Positions 41,202-44,575 of a stretch of DNA of 44,575 bases are shown piece after piece (positions within the stretch are counted from its first letter, which is position 1; the number at the start of each line of letters is the position of its first letter). Made by a program: the position numbers and the translations under genes. The stretch comes from HGM13233 sp900762805 (lineage in GTDB: Bacteria; Bacillota; Clostridia; Oscillospirales; Ruminococcaceae), in contig CALKMA010000011.1 of NCBI GenBank assembly GCA_937993755.1, positions 1 through 44,575 of the forward strand. Reading direction: 5' to 3'. Below the pieces are notes generated by a model, which saw only the letters and a list, made by a program, of their open reading frames with translations, was not told where the DNA came from and made no database searches.

Positions 41202-42638
41202 ATGGAAAAATTGTTCAAGCTCAAAGCGAACAACACCACCGTGCGCACCGAGATCGTGGCCGGCCTGACCACCTTTATGACCATGGCCTACATCATTGCG
41301 CTCAACCCCAACCTGCTGACCGCCTTTGGAGCCAACGGCGGCACGCAGCTCTGGAACGGTGTGTTCATGGCCACCTGCATCGCCTCGGCCATTGCCATGT
41401 TCTGCATGGCCTTCCTGGCCAACAAGCCCTTTGCACTGGCGCCCGGCATGGGCCTCAACAGCTTCTTTGCCGTTGTTGTCGCCAACATCGCCGCCATGTC
41501 CGGCCTCAGCTACACCGAGTCCTTCCAGGCCGGCCTCATCATCATCCTGATCGAGGGCGTCATTTTCCTGGCGCTGTCGGTTCTCAGCATCCGCGAGAAG
41601 ATCGTCGAAGCCATTCCTGTCGGCGTGCGCCTCGGCATCGGGCCGGCCATCGGCATGATGCTCATGAACATCGGCTTTGGCTCCAATGTCGGCATTTATT
41701 CCGACGGCAACGACTTCACCTCCCCGTTCTATGTCATGCGTGATTTCTTCGGCGCGCTGACCGCCGGCTATGCCAAGGAGCAGATCGGCAGCGGCTACGG
41801 CCAGATGGTCCTCACCGTCGCCACCGTGTTCATCGGCCTGTTCGCCATTATCATTCTGGCCCATTTCAAGGTCAAGGGCGCCGTGCTGCTGGGCATGGTC
41901 ATCGCCTCCGGCATTTATTGGGGCGGCGAGTATTTCATTCTCGGCATCAATCCCTTTGAAAGCCTTGCCGCAGCCAACTGGCTGCCGCCCTTCGGCGACA
42001 TGGCCGCTACAACGCTCTTCAAGTTCAATTGGGAGGGCTTTGTCAGCCTCGGCTGGTTCACCGCCGTTACGCTGGTTCTGACCTTCTGCATGATCGATAT
42101 GTTCGACACCATCGGCACGCTGGTCGGCACGGCCTCCCGCGCCGGCATGATGGATAAGGACGGCAACATGCCCAACATGAAGGAGGCGCTCCTGTCCGAC
42201 GCCGTCGGCACCATTGCCGGCGCCGTTACCGGCACCTCCACCGTCACCACCTTTGTTGAGTCGGCCTCCGGCGTTGAGGCCGGCGGGCGCACCGGCCTGA
42301 CGGCTCTCACCACCGGCATCCTGTTCCTCGCCTGCATCTTTATCGCCCCGCTTGCCGCCATCATCCCCGCCGCCGCCACGTCCTCGGCGCTCATCTATGT
42401 CGGCATCCTGATGCTCAGCGGCCTCAAGAACATCAACTTCGACGATATGAGCCAGATCGCTCCCGTCGCCGTTATGCTGCTGGCCATGCCCATTTCGGGC
42501 TCGATCGGCCACGCCATCGGCCTGGGCCTTATCACCTACACCGTCATCAAGGTCTTCACCGGTAAGGCCAAGGAGGTTTCGGTGCTGACCTACGTCATCT
42601 CGCTCATCTTCCTGCTCAAGTTCTTTATTGTTGCCTGA
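41202..42638 (+). CDS. pbuG: NCS2-family guanine/hypoxanthine permease (AzgA/PbuG-like)
   Basis: A 478-residue protein with AGAGGAG before the ATG and about 12-14 membrane segments. AzgA-subgroup motifs are GLTTFMTMAYIIALNP, LAPGMGLNSFFA, VRLGIGPAIGMMLMNIG, FDTIGTLVGTASRAGM and TGTSTVTTFVESASGVEAGG. It imports purine bases by proton symport. The guanine riboswitch upstream fits guanine or hypoxanthine as substrate and gives feedback control of uptake. Confidence 0.94.
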   Translation: MEKLFKLKANNTTVRTEIVAGLTTFMTMAYIIALNPNLLTAFGANGGTQLWNGVFMATCIASAIAMFCMAFLANKPFALAPGMGLNSFFAVVVANIAAMSGLSYTESFQAGLIIILIEGVIFLALSVLSIREKIVEAIPVGVRLGIGPAIGMMLMNIGFGSNVGIYSDGNDFTSPFYVMRDFFGALTAGYAKEQIGSGYGQMVLTVATVFIGLFAIIILAHFKVKGAVLLGMVIASGIYWGGEYFILGINPFESLAAANWLPPFGDMAATTLFKFNWEGFVSLGWFTAVTLVLTFCMIDMFDTIGTLVGTASRAGMMDKDGNMPNMKEALLSDAVGTIAGAVTGTSTVTTFVESASGVEAGGRTGLTALTTGILFLACIFIAPLAAIIPAAATSSALIYVGILMLSGLKNINFDDMSQIAPVAVMLLAMPISGSIGHAIGLGLITYTVIKVFTGKAKEVSVLTYVISLIFLLKFFIVA

Positions 42639-42659
42639 TTGAAGGCAGCAGCCTCCGAC

Positions 42660-42694
42660 AAAGCCCTGCCAAACGGGAATGGCAGGGCTTTTTG
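42660..42694 (+). terminator. Permease gene terminator
   Basis: Perfect stem AAGCCCTGCCA/TGGCAGGGCTT with an 8-base loop, then TTTTTG. Confidence 0.88.
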
Positions 42695-42730
42695 CTGCCC
42701 TGCGCCGGCGGCTTCGAGCGGCGGCGATAT

Positions 42731-42759
42731 TTGACAAAAAGCGCCGGATAAGCTATGAT
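42731..42759 (+). promoter_or_regulatory. Promoter of the zinc-ribbon membrane gene
   Basis: TTGACA (42731-42736) and TATGAT (42754-42759) with a 17-base spacer. Confidence 0.75.
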
Positions 42760-42789
42760 AAAACAGAATACTGCACGGAGGAGAACCCG

Positions 42790-43350
42790 ATGATGTATTG
42801 TAATAAATGCGGCGCTCAGCTTGCCGATGAAGCCGTCTACTGTCCCAACTGCGGCCAGCCGACGGGCCGCCCGGTCGATGCGCGGCCCTACGGCCCGACG
42901 CCCTTTGCGCCGGCGCTGCCCATGAACTGGTTCAAGTTCCTTATTTATTTTTCGCTGTTCGCCTCGGCCTTCTTCAGCCTGCTCAATGCGGCTGTCATGC
43001 TGGCGGGGCTGTTTCTCCCCAAGATCAGCATAGGGCTGTACTATACTGTCTTTCCGGGGCTGAAGCCTTTTTATATTGTTTTGTCTGTGCTGTCCGTCGC
43101 GCAGGCGGCCTTTGCGGTCTATACGCGCTTCCAGCTGTCGGCCTACAGGAAAAAAGCCCCGCTGCTGCTCCATATCTTTTTCGGCGTCTCGTCAGCTTGC
43201 GGCGTGATAAGCAGCCTGGGCACCACGCTGCTGACCGGCGGCGCCCTGCAGGAGATATCGCAGATGATATCGTCGCTTATCGGCGGCGTCGTGCTGATCG
43301 CGCTCAACAGCATTTATTTCAAAAAGCGCGCCGCGCTGTTTGTCAACTGA
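42790..43350 (+). CDS. Zinc-ribbon multi-pass membrane protein
   Basis: A 186-residue protein with GGAGGAG before tandem ATGs at 42790 and 42793. The N-terminus is a zinc ribbon (CNKCGAQLADEAVYCPNCGQ). Four hydrophobic segments follow a Pro-rich linker (FLIYFSLFASAFFSLLNAAV, FYIVLSVLSVAQAAFAV, LLHIFFGVSSACGVISSL, SLIGGVVLIALNSIYF). No function is known; ribbon-plus-membrane proteins are common in clostridia. A one-gene unit. Confidence 0.8.
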   Translation: MMYCNKCGAQLADEAVYCPNCGQPTGRPVDARPYGPTPFAPALPMNWFKFLIYFSLFASAFFSLLNAAVMLAGLFLPKISIGLYYTVFPGLKPFYIVLSVLSVAQAAFAVYTRFQLSAYRKKAPLLLHIFFGVSSACGVISSLGTTLLTGGALQEISQMISSLIGGVVLIALNSIYFKKRAALFVN

Positions 43351-43380
43351 GCGCCCCCGTTTTCCGAGAAAAGAAGCTAA

Positions 43381-43420
43381 AAGCAGAAGCGCCGTTTTGC
43401 AAGAAACGGCGCTTCTGCTT
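43381..43420. terminator. Bidirectional terminator between converging genes
   Basis: A perfect 17-bp stem (AAGCAGAAGCGCCGTTT and its complement) with a 6-base loop, between the rightward zinc-ribbon gene and the leftward DUF2461 gene. Confidence 0.85.
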
Positions 43421-43446
43421 GTGAGTTTTGAATAAAGCGGCGCGGC

Positions 43447-44136
43447 TTACAGCCCGCGCTCCCTGTACACGCGCGCCTCGGCCTTCATCAGAAAGCGGTA
43501 AAAGGGAGCCATAGCGCGGTAGGCCTCCGCGAGAAAACCGGCGAAGGCGTCGCTGAACAGCAGCGGGAAATCGGTGCCGGCGGCGCAGAGGCAGAGGCTC
43601 CTGCGGTCGAGCCAGAGCTGCTTTTCGGGCGGCTGGTCGGGGTAATGGGGGCGCTTGTAGCTCTCGCCGGCCAGCACAAAGTCGGGGCGTTGCTCAAAAA
43701 CGGCGCGGGCCTCGGCAAAAGCGCTGTCATCGTCCAGGATGAGCTGCCGGATGGCGGCCATGCTGTCCGGGCCGGCCTGATAGTAGCCGCAGCCGTAGCT
43801 ATAGCCGCGCGGCGAAATTTCGATATAGAAGCTGGGCAGCGCCTCATACTGCTCGCGCGTGCGGCCGAAGGAGCGCCAGACATGGTCGCGGAAGATAGCC
43901 TTGTCGCGTGAATACTTGATGATGCGCGTGTCGCGGAAGACGCGCGGGGCCTTGTCGGCCTCGCAGAGGATCTGGCTGTCGATGGCGAGCAGCGTCGGCT
44001 GTACGGCGGCCACCAGCTCGCGGAAAGGCAGAACGACAGTCTGCTTATAGGTTTCTTTGTTTTGCTGATACCATTCGCGCGAATCGCGCAGATGATTTTC
44101 AAAAAGGAATTGCAGCGAGTCAGGGGTAAAGTGCAT
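43447..44136 (-). CDS. DUF2461 (TIGR02453) family protein
   Basis: A 229-residue soluble protein with AAGGAG before its ATG. Family signs are FLFENHLRDSREWYQQNKETYK near the N-terminus, FRDTRIIKYSRDKAIFRDHV, then FYIEISPRGYSYGCGYYQAG and YKRPHYPDQPPEKQLWLDRRS. The function is not established. A TATAAT on the reverse strand (44166-44171) is its probable -10 box. It converges on the preceding gene across a shared terminator. Confidence 0.9.
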   Translation of the reverse strand: MHFTPDSLQFLFENHLRDSREWYQQNKETYKQTVVLPFRELVAAVQPTLLAIDSQILCEADKAPRVFRDTRIIKYSRDKAIFRDHVWRSFGRTREQYEALPSFYIEISPRGYSYGCGYYQAGPDSMAAIRQLILDDDSAFAEARAVFEQRPDFVLAGESYKRPHYPDQPPEKQLWLDRRSLCLCAAGTDFPLLFSDAFAGFLAEAYRAMAPFYRFLMKAEARVYRERGL

Positions 44137-44171
44137 GGACAGCTCCTTGTGATAGAACTGCTGTTATTATA

Positions 44172-44575
44172 CCACGCAGCCCGCCCAAAAGCCAGCGCCG
44201 GGCTTGGAAAGTGGGGGGATCGGGCGGCAGAATGATGTGCGGGTGACGGGAGCAGGCAGAGGGCATGCGGAACAACACGACGGGAAAAAGCAGGACGGGT
44301 GAACCGGCATGCAGGCACAGAAAAAGCCGAGGACAGCGCAGGAAAAGCAGCAGGCTTGGGAACAAAAGGCGTGACGGGGGAGGATAGAGCATGAACAGAG
44401 AAAAGCAGCGTGCGCAGCAGGCTGCTTTGGGCTGTCGCCCCCGAAGCGCGGAAAAGTCAGGCAGACGGCGAGCGGGCGGAGCGGAACAGGAACGGCAGGG
44501 GAGAGCTCGAAAGGCGGCTTTGACGCCGGAGCGCGGCGCGGCAGATAAGAGAAGGGCGGGGCGCTTCCACGGAAG
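44172..44575. other. GC- and purine-rich right end without a convincing gene
   Basis: Most of it shows nothing recognisable. One frame opens at an ATG at 44391 after GGGGGAGG and stays open to the window end (MNREKQRAQQAALGCRPRSA...). The composition, almost all Arg, Ala, Gly and Glu, looks like unselected GC-rich sequence, so I give a real gene here only about a one in five chance. Confidence 0.4.

Noticed and set aside
41181..42737. 518-codon leftward frame opposite the purine permease
   Set aside because: Gly/Asp/His-rich mirror of a membrane protein; not a gene.

Overview
The window is a chromosomal segment of a fairly GC-rich Firmicute, most likely a gut clostridium of the Oscillospiraceae/Ruminococcaceae type. 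The evidence is strong AGGAGG ribosome-binding sites, TTGACA-N17-TATAAT promoters, a long-form HPF, the YwiB-ArgS pair, YqeG, RpsU, an EFR1-type flavodoxin/ferredoxin protein, a DUF1934 protein and a guanine riboswitch in front of an NCS2 permease. No taxonomic marker such as 16S is present, so this assignment is inference.

Region 1 (1-8300) is an AT-richer accessory region around tRNA-Pro(TGG) and tRNA-Gly(CCC). It starts with a leftward two-gene unit: an unknown protein and an OLD-family ATPase/TOPRIM nuclease cut by the window edge. A promoter and a Tn916 tet(M)-leader-like hairpin precede it. Beside tRNA-Pro lie three to four exactly 190-bp tandem units, each beginning with a 5' half of the same tRNA. 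Then come a transposase gene broken by an in-frame TGA and a leftward three-gene cassette: an unknown protein, a HEAT-repeat protein and a large ankyrin protein. The first and third of these share an almost identical 51-bp start region (MGFDxAHTISS).

Region 2 (8.4-10.7 kb) is a compact regulatory module. DinB (Y-family polymerase) is read leftward, and an XRE repressor plus an ImmA/IrrE metallopeptidase are read rightward. The intergenic DNA holds two consensus promoters facing each other and three GACC-N4-GGTC-type palindromes, one exactly inside the dinB promoter spacer. It looks like a LexA-independent DNA-damage switch and is the most interesting system in the window.

Region 3 (10.8-21.7 kb) holds a FemAB/GNAT-like protein, a YitT/YczE-type membrane protein, a nucleoside hydrolase and a leftward probable D-glycerate operon. 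The operon runs MBL hydrolase, CdaR-type regulator, GntP permease, glycerate 2-kinase. A membrane-anchored repeat protein of unknown role follows.

Region 4 (21.8-44.6 kb) is core housekeeping, nearly all rightward: hpf, an rlmL-like methyltransferase, hflX, a second MBL protein, a zinc-ribbon/DUF4190 protein, a wall/translation operon (DUF2752, ddl, murI, ywiB, argS), a MalY-like aminotransferase fused to a peroxiredoxin-like domain, an EFR1 protein, a frameshifted membrane gene, rpsU, yqeG, nfo, an M24 peptidase, an AEC transporter, the riboswitch-controlled pbuG-type permease, a zinc-ribbon membrane protein and a leftward DUF2461 gene. The last 440 bases show no convincing gene.
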